6,106 bases of DNA. It comes from Gammaproteobacteria bacterium. GTDB lineage: Bacteria > Pseudomonadota > Gammaproteobacteria > SZUA-21. The notes beneath the pieces are model-generated. The model ran no database searches. It saw nothing but the letters and a program-made list of their open reading frames with translations, and was not told the origin of the DNA. Both the position numbers and the translations under genes were made by a program. Location: positions 1 through 6,106 of the forward strand of contig JALUUZ010000540.1 of the NCBI GenBank assembly GCA_027021095.1, read 5' to 3'. Positions 1-5,915 of this stretch are shown here, piece after piece. The stretch's first letter is position 1, and every line of letters begins with the position of its first letter.

Positions 1-685
1 GCGTAGTGCTGGTGGTCACATCGGCGATCGCGACCGGGCTTGGGTACTCGCCGGCCGCCACCAGCCCGGCCACATGCGCCATATCGACCACCAGGTAAGC
101 ACCGACCGCATCGGCGATCCGGCGAAACCGCTGCCAGTCGACGACCCGCGAATAGGCGCTGAAACCGGCGACGATCATTTTCGGCTTGTGCAGCTGCGCC
201 AGGTACTCGACCTGTGCATAGTCGATTTCTCCGGTGGATTCGTCGAGCCCGTACTGGTGGGCGTTGAAAATCTTGCCGGAAAAGTTCACTTTCGAGCCAT
301 GCGTCAGGTGCCCGCCATGCGCCAGGCTCATTCCCAGGATACTGTCACCCGGCTGCAACAAGGCCAGGTAGACCGCGGCATTGGCCTGTGAGCCTGAATG
401 CGGCTGTACATTGGCATAATCGGCCCCAAACAACTGCTTGACCCGGTCGATTGCCAGCTGCTCGGCCTGGTCGACATACTCGCACCCCCCGTAATAACGT
501 TTGCCGGGATAGCCCTCGGCGTACTTGTTGGTCAGCACCGAGCCCTGGGCCTGCATCACCCTGGGGCTTGCGTAATTTTCAGAAGCGATCAGCTCGATAT
601 GCGTCTCCTGGCGTACACGCTCCTGCGCGATCGCCTGTGCCAGTTCGTCATCGAAACCCTCGATTGTCATGGAGTTGGGAAACAT
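1..685 (-). CDS. glyA: Serine hydroxymethyltransferase, N-terminal 228 residues (cut by window edge)
   Basis: This cytosolic PLP enzyme interconverts serine plus tetrahydrofolate with glycine plus methylene-tetrahydrofolate, the main source of one-carbon units. The reading frame starts MFPNSMTIEGFDDEL and carries long stretches typical of bacterial GlyA: HIELIASENY (residues 29-38), LTNKYAEGYPGKRYYGGCEY (51-70), NVQPHSGSQAN (92-102), LAHGGHLTHG (121-130) and VDMAHVAGLVAAG (200-212), which includes the aspartate and histidine that contact the cofactor (D201, H204). The frame leaves the window after ADVTTSTT. In the family the next residues are His and the PLP-binding Lys, so the catalytic lysine lies just outside. 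The ATG at 685 is chosen because it aligns with the usual MF/ML start of the family and has GAGGA at 691-695, five bases upstream. A second ATG at codon 6 (670) is less likely. The gene is divergent from the DUF1266-TPR gene. Identity is very secure. Confidence 0.97.
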   Translation of the reverse strand, partial: MFPNSMTIEGFDDELAQAIAQERVRQETHIELIASENYASPRVMQAQGSVLTNKYAEGYPGKRYYGGCEYVDQAEQLAIDRVKQLFGADYANVQPHSGSQANAAVYLALLQPGDSILGMSLAHGGHLTHGSKVNFSGKIFNAHQYGLDESTGEIDYAQVEYLAQLHKPKMIVAGFSAYSRVVDWQRFRRIADAVGAYLVVDMAHVAGLVAAGEYPSPVAIADVTTSTT

Positions 686-812
686 TCAGATCCTCGTTTT
701 TCACTGCTGGCTGCAAAGCTACGGCCAAATGTATAAAGAATGACCACATGCCGGCCTGCTTTTGTCACAGTATCTCCGCCCGGCTGCGGCAAGCTGCATG
801 ATACCTTAATTT

Positions 813-829
813 ATAATGCCACGCATTAT
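813..829. repeat. Perfect 7-bp inverted repeat with 3-bp spacer (operator-like dyad)
   Basis: The sequence reads ATAATGC-CAC-GCATTAT, a perfect 7 + 7 bp inverted repeat. It overlaps an exact TATAAT on the plus strand (812-817) and a GATAAT on the minus strand (830-825). The short three-base gap and position, 128 bp from the glyA start and 113 bp from the rightward start, fit a dimeric repressor or activator site better than a hairpin in a transcript. Which protein might bind is unknown. The dyad is seen directly; the operator role is inference. Confidence 0.4.
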
Positions 830-882
830 CCGTATAGCCATACATAACAACAGCCAGTCGAAGCGCCGACACTACGATTGAT

Positions 883-911
883 TTGAAAACCGCAGCATAT
901 GCGATTACTAT
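883..911 (+). promoter_or_regulatory. Sigma70-type promoter for the DUF1266-TPR gene
   Basis: TTGAAA (883-888) and TACTAT (906-911) are separated by exactly 17 bp, matching the consensus at five and four of six positions. The predicted transcription start is near 918, giving a leader of only about 24 bases before the ATG at 942. An 8-bp palindrome GCATATGC (895-902) lies inside the spacer. No better pair was found upstream of this gene; an exact TATAAT at 812-817 has no fitting -35. Confidence 0.5.
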
Positions 912-941
912 TTTAACTAGACTGACCGCAGGCATGGACCG

Positions 942-2186
942 ATGACCAATTTTATCAAATCCCTGATCAACCCTGTCGATGACAGGCAGCTGAACGCCGA
1001 CAAGCTCTGGAAACTGACGATTGGTGACATCCATTTCAAGACCGCGGAAGATATCATCTGTTCGCTGGGCAGCTTCTTCAGCCCGCAACAGGTCAAAGAC
1101 GAACAGCTGAAGAAAGGCTGGCAGGTCACCGGCCGGGAAACACTGATCACCACGCTGGCCTGGCTGGAACAACAGGGGCACTCCTCTATCTATAACAAGA
1201 CCAGTGAACGCAGCGCCGGCTTCGAACTCAATTTCTACCTGAAGCACCATGACACATTGAAAAACACCTCGCTGCTCGCCTGGGACCTGGGACGCTTTGC
1301 AACCCTGGCCAGGCTGGGGCAGTACGCCGGCTATATCACCGAGGACGAATACTGGGCCTGGATGGAAAAAGTCGCTCCCCGGCTGCAGGCGGCTTATAAG
1401 TCCTGGAAACAGTTCGCAGAACACTTTCTGCTGGGCCGGGAGTTCTGGCTGCGGCGTGAAAACGGCAACAATGTAAAGCGGGCGGTACACTTTCTGCTGC
1501 GCAACAGGCACAGCCCCTGGCGCATGCTGAAGTGGAACACACCGCTCAATACCGACAGCGAACTGGCCTGGCACCATGACAACCCGTTCTACGTCGACAT
1601 GAACGCGTCGGAAGAAGACAAAAACCTTGCGATCTACAACTACTACAGCCGGATGGTCGAACACGACAGCAAAAACCCGTGCCTGCTGAACGCGTTTGGC
1701 GTGTTCCTGGAAAAACACCTGCACAACAAGGAACAGGCCATCCAGTGTTTCAAACAGGCGATTCAATACAGTACCGACTTCGAACCGCCATATGCCAACC
1801 TGCTGAGCCTGTACACCGACGAGGAACAGGCCGGCGGAGAGGGAGAAAAACCGCAAAAGATCAAAAAGCTGCTGCAGGACTGGATCAAACAGTTTCCCGA
1901 CTCGGCGGATGCCCATTACCACTATGCGGACTGGCTGTTCGACAGTCAAAGTGACAACCACCCGCTGATCGAACAGCATTACCGCCGCGCGATCGAGATC
2001 GAACCCAGGCAGGAGTGGCACTACGAAAGCTACGGTGAGTTTCTTGCGATTGCCAAAAACGACTATACGCTGGCCAAAAAGATGTTTCAGCGTGCGATCG
2101 ACCTGAACCCTGAATTTCAACCAGCCTACGATAACCTGGCGCGTGCAGAAGAGGCACTGCGGGCGACTTCAGGCAGTCGCTTGTGA
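942..2186 (+). CDS. DUF1266 domain and TPR repeat protein
   Basis: This 414-residue protein has two parts and no signal peptide or membrane segment, so it is probably cytosolic. Residues about 30-200 resemble DUF1266 (the E. coli YbeR/YbeU group): the core is AWDLGRFATLARLGQYAGYI (113-132), then a Trp-rich helix TEDEYWAWM (133-141), LQAAYKSWKQFAEHFLLGREFW (148-169) and a C-terminal WRMLKWNTPLN (193-203). Residues about 225-405 are TPR-like helical pairs. The clearest units are around 245-280 (NAFGVFLEKH, EQAIQCFKQAIQYSTDFEPPY), 322-356 (ADAHYHYADWLF, IEQHYRRAIEIEP) and 359-398 (WHYESYGEFLAI, AKKMFQRAIDLNPEFQPAY). A linker rich in Glu and Gly (293-306) interrupts them. The ATG at 942 is the first start after an in-frame TAG at 918-920; the ribosome site is weak (AGG at 930-932). 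The biochemical function of DUF1266 is not known. TPRs suggest protein binding. Domain assignment is from recognisable motifs, not a profile search. Confidence 0.85.
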   Translation: MTNFIKSLINPVDDRQLNADKLWKLTIGDIHFKTAEDIICSLGSFFSPQQVKDEQLKKGWQVTGRETLITTLAWLEQQGHSSIYNKTSERSAGFELNFYLKHHDTLKNTSLLAWDLGRFATLARLGQYAGYITEDEYWAWMEKVAPRLQAAYKSWKQFAEHFLLGREFWLRRENGNNVKRAVHFLLRNRHSPWRMLKWNTPLNTDSELAWHHDNPFYVDMNASEEDKNLAIYNYYSRMVEHDSKNPCLLNAFGVFLEKHLHNKEQAIQCFKQAIQYSTDFEPPYANLLSLYTDEEQAGGEGEKPQKIKKLLQDWIKQFPDSADAHYHYADWLFDSQSDNHPLIEQHYRRAIEIEPRQEWHYESYGEFLAIAKNDYTLAKKMFQRAIDLNPEFQPAYDNLARAEEALRATSGSRL

Positions 2187-2891
2187 CCCCGGCGGCTGTG
2201 CCGTCTGCCGGTAGCGGCGCAGCAGTATCTGCCACTTGATAATCACCACCGCAAGAACGGTCGCTGGGATCATCGTCAGGTAGATATATTTCAATACTGT
2301 CCAGATATTGATCGACTCACGCGCAAGATAGATATAAGCCACAGAGCCGGCGATATAGACTACGAACGCCCCGGCCATCAGGTAGACGGACCAGACACGC
2401 ACCTTACGGCATGCGAAAGCCGACACGATAAAACTGACATTCGCGGCGATGTGAAACAGGATAAACAACATCCCCGTTGCCTTTTGTGTCACCAGTTGAA
2501 ACGCTGCGTAGTTCAATGACAGGGCAAACAACATCACCGCAATCGTGCCTGCAAGCGACAGGAACATCGGCGCCACCAACTGCGGGGCTGTCGGCGACTT
2601 CGCCGGCCAGAACCAGACGACCAGGATACCCAGAACGAACCCAAGGGCATTGACGCCGAGTCCGAAAGCCCAACCGGGAATAGTCATGCTGCCTGAAGCA
2701 TAGGTCCCGATATAAGCCCCGGCGGCGAAGATCAATACCAGTGAAAACAGACCGATCAGCAGGATCGCTATTTTTTTGCTGTACCGGGAACCTGCTGCAA
2801 ACGTTGCATAGATCAGCGTAAACACCACGGTGGCGATGGCCGCCTGGACCAGTTTTGCCATGGAAAAGGCATTGATCGTAAGCTCTGACAT
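2169..2891 (-). CDS. Seven-helix integral membrane protein of unknown function
   Basis: I do not recognise this 240-residue protein. It is very hydrophobic, with seven likely membrane helices at about residues 11-33, 41-65, 73-96, 105-126, 139-160, 166-189 and 194-220. Basic residues cluster after helix 1 (RYSKK, 36-40), after helix 5 (RKVR, 162-165) and after helix 7 (RRYR, 225-228), which by the positive-inside rule puts the C-terminus in the cytoplasm and the N-terminus outside. The last 20 residues form a soluble Gln/Pro/Ala-rich tail. No catalytic motif, metal site or transporter signature is obvious; the lone His (H147, helix 5) is not enough to assign heme binding. The ATG at 2891 has AGGAG at 2899-2903 with a seven-base gap, a strong ribosome site. 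The 3' end overlaps the convergent DUF1266-TPR gene by 18 bp. It may be transcribed from its own promoter at 2951-2979. Confidence 0.85.
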   Translation of the reverse strand: MSELTINAFSMAKLVQAAIATVVFTLIYATFAAGSRYSKKIAILLIGLFSLVLIFAAGAYIGTYASGSMTIPGWAFGLGVNALGFVLGILVVWFWPAKSPTAPQLVAPMFLSLAGTIAVMLFALSLNYAAFQLVTQKATGMLFILFHIAANVSFIVSAFACRKVRVWSVYLMAGAFVVYIAGSVAYIYLARESINIWTVLKYIYLTMIPATVLAVVIIKWQILLRRYRQTAQPPGSQATA

Positions 2892-2975
2892 AGTACTACT
2901 CCTGCTGACCGGGTGTAAGCCCCAAGAGTAACCTTCCCAGGGTAGAATCCAGTGTAATACGATCTCCCAGGTCTA
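2892..2975 (-). other. Intergenic spacer between rid and the membrane-protein gene
   Basis: This 84-bp spacer contains the strong ribosome site of the membrane-protein gene (AGGAG at 2899-2903), the -10 of a possible promoter, and two copies of TCCCAGG (plus-strand reading) at 2935-2941 and 2965-2971. No stem with a U-tract is present, so transcription of the rid gene could read through. Confidence 0.5.
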
Positions 2976-2979
2976 TCAA
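2951..2979 (-). promoter_or_regulatory. Possible sigma70-type promoter for the membrane-protein gene
   Basis: Read on the minus strand, TTGATA (2979-2974) and TACACT (2956-2951) are separated by exactly 17 bp, matching the consensus at five and four of six positions. The -35 overlaps the stop codon of the rid gene. Transcription would start near 2944 and give a leader of about 50 bases. This suggests that the membrane gene can be expressed apart from rid. It is a hexamer match only. Confidence 0.35.
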
Positions 2980-3386
2980 TTCGAAATTTGTGGGGTTTTT
3001 GACCTTATGGTGAAACAGGCATCGACTTCGATCTCTGCCAGTATCTCCGGCCGAAACAGGCGACCGGCCTCGATCACCGCCGTCACCGGGTAGCGGCTGG
3101 AAAACACACCGGCCCAGGCATCCAGCGCGCTTTTCCGGTCAGCACCTTTTGCCAGGTAGATCCGCACCCTGACCACCTCGGCCAGGCTGAGACCGGCGCG
3201 GAACAGCACCGCCTCGACATTGTTGAAACACCTCACGACCTGGGTATAGGTGTCCATGGCCTCGTTTCCCGGCATGCCATCGTCCCACGCAGTAATACCG
3301 GACACATGCAGGTATTTCCCGACCCGTACTACCCGGGCGTAGTCGCTCAACCATTCTGTTCGATGTTCAGTCGTCTCTTTTTCCAT
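2976..3386 (-). CDS. Rid (YjgF/YER057c/UK114) family protein lacking the catalytic arginine
   Basis: This 136-residue protein has the size and motif order of the small trimeric Rid family: VVRVGKYLHVSGITAW (19-34), a Gln-containing helix leading to NNVEAVLFRAGLSLAEVVRV (55-74), then VRIYLAK (74-80), and the end motif EILAEIEVDACF (114-125). Archetypal RidA deaminates reactive imines and enamines formed by PLP enzymes, using an Arg in the P-A-R-S-x-V-E stretch. Here that stretch is PVTAVIE (100-106), with Thr102 at the Arg position, so it probably belongs to one of the Arg-lacking subgroups, whose substrates are poorly known. It should not be named ridA. The frame stays open upstream to 3542, but the ATG at 3386 is chosen because the domain starts here and GGGAG lies eight bases upstream. 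It is 152 bp after pbpC and 84 bp before the membrane-protein gene. Confidence 0.88.
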   Translation of the reverse strand: MEKETTEHRTEWLSDYARVVRVGKYLHVSGITAWDDGMPGNEAMDTYTQVVRCFNNVEAVLFRAGLSLAEVVRVRIYLAKGADRKSALDAWAGVFSSRYPVTAVIEAGRLFRPEILAEIEVDACFTIRSKTPQISN

Positions 3387-3538
3387 CTGCTTTTCTCCCC
3401 GCGTTGCTCCCCACACCCCTGCTGCAACCAACAGTGGTGTGGAATACGGATCAGCATACAAAACAAGTCTGCCGCCCTGCTTGCCGCAATATGCTGAGCG
3501 GCTGATAAAAGATGGCAGGATCATGGCAATCGCATCGA
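3387..3538 (-). other. Intergenic region between pbpC and rid
   Basis: This 152-bp region after pbpC contains no intrinsic terminator with a U-tract; the best stem is a weak GCCGC/GCGGC pair (minus strand, about 3483-3502) followed by no T-run. A marginal promoter candidate for rid is TTGCCA (3529-3524) with TATCAG (3507-3502), 16 bp apart, which would give a leader of about 110 bases. The rid gene could equally be read through from pbpC. Confidence 0.3.
3395..3399 (-). promoter_or_regulatory. Ribosome binding site that fixes the rid start
   Basis: GGGAG on the minus strand lies eight bases before the ATG at 3386. It decides against the longer in-frame starts at 3542 and 3524, whose added 46-52 residues do not resemble a Rid domain and which would begin on top of, or just after, the pbpC stop codon. 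Confidence 0.7.
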
Positions 3539-5905
3539 TCATCTACCGGCGAGCCTGCCCTGACGATGCCGCATCTCCGTGACCTTGAGTTTCAGCCTGG
3601 CAATCCCACCGACATCGTCCATCAGGGTAATCACGTAGGTTCCAGGCTTCGGATTGATGATGATGTCCTCGTAGGGCCGGGCATGCCTGATCAGCTTATT
3701 GTCGAGAAACCAGGACACCCGCCGGACCCGGTTGGTCACCGCGCCGGACAGCCTGATACCATGTTCCTTGTCGCTGAACTTGTCGATGCGCCTGATATAC
3801 ACCGTATCGCGCCGCGGCGAAACGATCACCGGCTTGTAGTAAAGCTCACCGGTCATATGCTTGAGATCGTAGGCAGGCACCTGGTCGACCGGTGAACCAT
3901 GGCGGTACAGAAAGCGCGCCAGCCGCGGCGGCCACACCTCGTAGACCCTGGAGGACAACTGCACGCTGCCCTTGTCTGTACGCGCAAGCACCCGTTGGTG
4001 GACCGTGCAGCGTTGTTGCTTTACCGGGCCCGCACCAGTGGCGATATAGTATTCGGTCTTACGGTGCGGACAGAACCGCGTCGGCAGCTGACCGGTCAGC
4101 GCACAGACCTCACGCTGTTTCACGCCGGGTGGCCGTACAAACCAGTGCCTGTCGCCCCCCGGCTGCAGGCCCTGGAACAACTCGAACAACAATGGTGCAG
4201 CGATATAACGGCCCAGCAAGCCTTTCGACGGCGAGCCATCGAAATTGCCGAGCCAGACACCGATCGTGTATTTTTTGGTGTAGCCGATACTCCAGGCATC
4301 ACGGTTACCATACGAAGTCCCGGTCTTCCAGGCGATGGTCTGGCGATGACGGCTGAACTGCCAGCTGGCGGGAAAGTCCGGCCGTTCGACATCGGTCAGG
4401 ATACTGGTCACGATCCAGCTCGCCTCGCGGCTCAGCAGGCGCCTGCCGGTGCCGGTCCGCGGCGTCTTGGTGGTGAACAGCCGATAAGGCCGGTAGACTC
4501 CTTGATTGGCCAGTACCGTATACAGGCTCGTCAATTCCAGCAGGCGCACCTCGACGCCGCCCAGCACCAATGGCAGGCCATACTCTCTGGCCGGCATGGT
4601 CAAGGTCGTGATCCCACCGGCTTTAAGCAGATCATACAGGCTCTCGACACCCAGCCGCTTGTACAGTGTCACCACGACCGTGTTCAATGACTCCTTCAAC
4701 GCCTCGCGCACCGTCACCAGGCCGTTAAAACGTTTGTCGTAGTTCTGCGGCGCATAACCGGCATACTGCACCGGAAAGTCATAGAGCACGGTTTTTTCCG
4801 ACACCAGGCCGCGCTGTAAAGCCAGCGCATACACAAACGGTTTCAGTGTCGAACCGGGAGAGCGCGGCACCATGGTACCATCGTTGAACCCCAGCCGCGA
4901 ACGCGAGAAAAAATCCGACGAGCCGACAAGCGCCCGCACCTCGCGGGTGCGGTTGTCGATCACCACCACGGCGGCATTGGTGATATGGTGGCGCCTGACA
5001 CGCTTCAGGTAACGCCTGACCAGGTCTTGGGAAAGCCGCTGCATCGCCGCATCGATAGTCGTACCGACCTGGTAGTGCCGCGGGTGCTTCAGCCGGTGGC
5101 GCCAGGCAGTGTGCGGGATCAGGTTGACCGCCGGCACGCGTTCGACCTGCACCGGTTCGCGGCGTGCACGCTGATACTGATCCGCGCTGATCAGCTTATG
5201 CGCCAGCATCAGGCTGAGGATCTTGTCGCGGCGTTTTCGCGCCGCCCGAGGATGGAGATCCGGCCGCAGTGTATTCGGCGAGCGCGGGATGCTGACCAGT
5301 AAGGCTGTTTCACCGATCGACAGGTACTTTGCGCTCTTGCCGAAATACCGCTGCGCCGCCGCCTCCAGGCCTTCGATGTTACCGCCGTACGGGGCGATCG
5401 ACAGGTAGTGCGCCAGGATTTCCTCTTTGCTGTAGCGCAGCTCCAGCTGCAGCGCACGAAACGACTCGACGAACTTGGCCCAATAGGTGCGCGGCCTGCG
5501 TTCGAGCATACGTGCCAGTTGCATGGTGATCGTCGAACCGCCGACCCGGCGCCGGTTGACAAACAGGTTGTCCCAGACCGCACGGCCGATCGCCGCCGGG
5601 TTGACACCAAAGTGACGGTAGAAGTGCCTGTCCTCGTAAAGCAGCAGTGTCTTGATAAACAACGGTGATATCTTGCTGACCGGCACACGCATCCTGAAAT
5701 AACCATCTGCCGAAATCAGCAGATTGACCAGCCTGCCGTGACGATCGAAAAAACGGTAGGCCTGCGGCGCCGACAGCTTTTGCAGCGGCAGCGGTACGCT
5801 GTACAACAGCACCAGCAACAACAGCAGCGCAGCGGCAACGCCTTTGCACAAGACGCCCGGCCGGCACAGCCGGCCTATGCGGGGCAACAGCCGCATTCGC
5901 TTCAC
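3539..5905 (-). CDS. pbpC: Penicillin-binding protein 1C, bifunctional peptidoglycan synthase
   Basis: This 788-residue class A PBP is anchored in the inner membrane with its domains in the periplasm; it polymerises lipid II into glycan strands and has a transpeptidase-type domain. A short basic cytoplasmic tail is followed by one membrane helix (22-41). The GT51 glycosyltransferase (about 60-233) carries EDRHFYRHFG with the catalytic E91, GGSTITMQLAR (122-132) and YGGNIEGLEAAAQRYFGK (173-190). The transpeptidase domain (about 311-575) has all three motifs: S352-T-L-K355, S406-L-N408 and K527-T-G-T530. A Cys/His segment (601-636) follows, and the end (about 695-776, SWFLDNK, GTYVITLMDDVGG) matches the C-terminal domain specific to PBP1C. 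Length is close to E. coli PbpC (about 770). The start is GTG at 5905, overlapping the upstream TGA by four bases, with GGAG six bases upstream; an ATG three codons later lacks good spacing. It is translationally coupled to the alpha-2-macroglobulin gene. Confidence 0.97.
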   Translation of the reverse strand: MKRMRLLPRIGRLCRPGVLCKGVAAALLLLLVLLYSVPLPLQKLSAPQAYRFFDRHGRLVNLLISADGYFRMRVPVSKISPLFIKTLLLYEDRHFYRHFGVNPAAIGRAVWDNLFVNRRRVGGSTITMQLARMLERRPRTYWAKFVESFRALQLELRYSKEEILAHYLSIAPYGGNIEGLEAAAQRYFGKSAKYLSIGETALLVSIPRSPNTLRPDLHPRAARKRRDKILSLMLAHKLISADQYQRARREPVQVERVPAVNLIPHTAWRHRLKHPRHYQVGTTIDAAMQRLSQDLVRRYLKRVRRHHITNAAVVVIDNRTREVRALVGSSDFFSRSRLGFNDGTMVPRSPGSTLKPFVYALALQRGLVSEKTVLYDFPVQYAGYAPQNYDKRFNGLVTVREALKESLNTVVVTLYKRLGVESLYDLLKAGGITTLTMPAREYGLPLVLGGVEVRLLELTSLYTVLANQGVYRPYRLFTTKTPRTGTGRRLLSREASWIVTSILTDVERPDFPASWQFSRHRQTIAWKTGTSYGNRDAWSIGYTKKYTIGVWLGNFDGSPSKGLLGRYIAAPLLFELFQGLQPGGDRHWFVRPPGVKQREVCALTGQLPTRFCPHRKTEYYIATGAGPVKQQRCTVHQRVLARTDKGSVQLSSRVYEVWPPRLARFLYRHGSPVDQVPAYDLKHMTGELYYKPVIVSPRRDTVYIRRIDKFSDKEHGIRLSGAVTNRVRRVSWFLDNKLIRHARPYEDIIINPKPGTYVITLMDDVGGIARLKLKVTEMRHRQGRLAGR

Positions 5906-5915
5906 CGCCCGCTCC
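5902..5915 (-). promoter_or_regulatory. GTGA stop-start overlap and ribosome site coupling alpha-2-macroglobulin to pbpC
   Basis: The TGA of the upstream gene (5904-5902) and the GTG start of pbpC (5905-5903) share the bases GTGA. GGAG at 5912-5915 lies six bases before the GTG, inside the last codons of the upstream gene. Such overlaps usually give coupled translation and roughly balanced amounts of the two proteins. Confidence 0.75.

Larger units (their letters stand above)
686..941. promoter_or_regulatory. Divergent intergenic region between glyA and the DUF1266-TPR gene
   Basis: This 256-bp stretch separates two divergent start codons and must hold the promoters of both unless one is read from farther away. 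Its middle (about 800-850) is clearly AT-richer than the flanks and contains a perfect dyad (813-829). A good promoter for the rightward gene sits at 883-911. For glyA several -10-like hexamers are visible on the minus strand (GATAAT at 830-825, TATCAT at 803-798, TATACA at 735-730), but none has a fitting -35 hexamer at 16-18 bp, so no glyA promoter is called. I saw no riboswitch-like structure and none of the PurR-type (ACGCAAACGTTTGCGT-like) sites. Confidence 0.6.

Noticed and set aside
686..780. A glyA promoter using TATACA (735-730) or the GTGACA-like element (768-763)
   Set aside because: The two are 27 bp apart, too far for one promoter, and neither has a partner hexamer at 16-18 bp.
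74..801. Three plus-strand open frames opposite glyA
   Set aside because: They are antisense to a highly conserved GlyA reading frame or run into the intergenic region, and show no domain or ribosome site.
765..2120. A 451-codon open frame on the minus strand, longer than the gene opposite it
   Set aside because: It is codon-for-codon in register with the DUF1266-TPR gene, so it is open only because that gene avoids TTA, CTA and TCA codons. Its product is a Val/Phe/Leu-rich string with no domain, and the plus-strand protein has clear family motifs.
2189..2211. CCGGC...GCCGG stem just after the DUF1266-TPR stop codon, as a terminator
   Set aside because: The stem is short with an asymmetric bulge and no T-run follows on the plus strand. 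It lies inside the coding sequence of the opposing gene, where GC-rich codons readily make such stems.
3387..3542. N-terminal extension of 52 residues on the Rid protein
   Set aside because: The added residues do not match a Rid domain, the longer start overlaps the pbpC stop codon, and a good ribosome site sits before the ATG at 3386.
3899..4690. A 263-codon plus-strand open frame opposite pbpC, and several shorter ones
   Set aside because: They lie wholly within pbpC, whose GT51 and transpeptidase motifs prove the minus-strand frame. Their products are Arg/Pro/Ala-rich with no recognisable domain.
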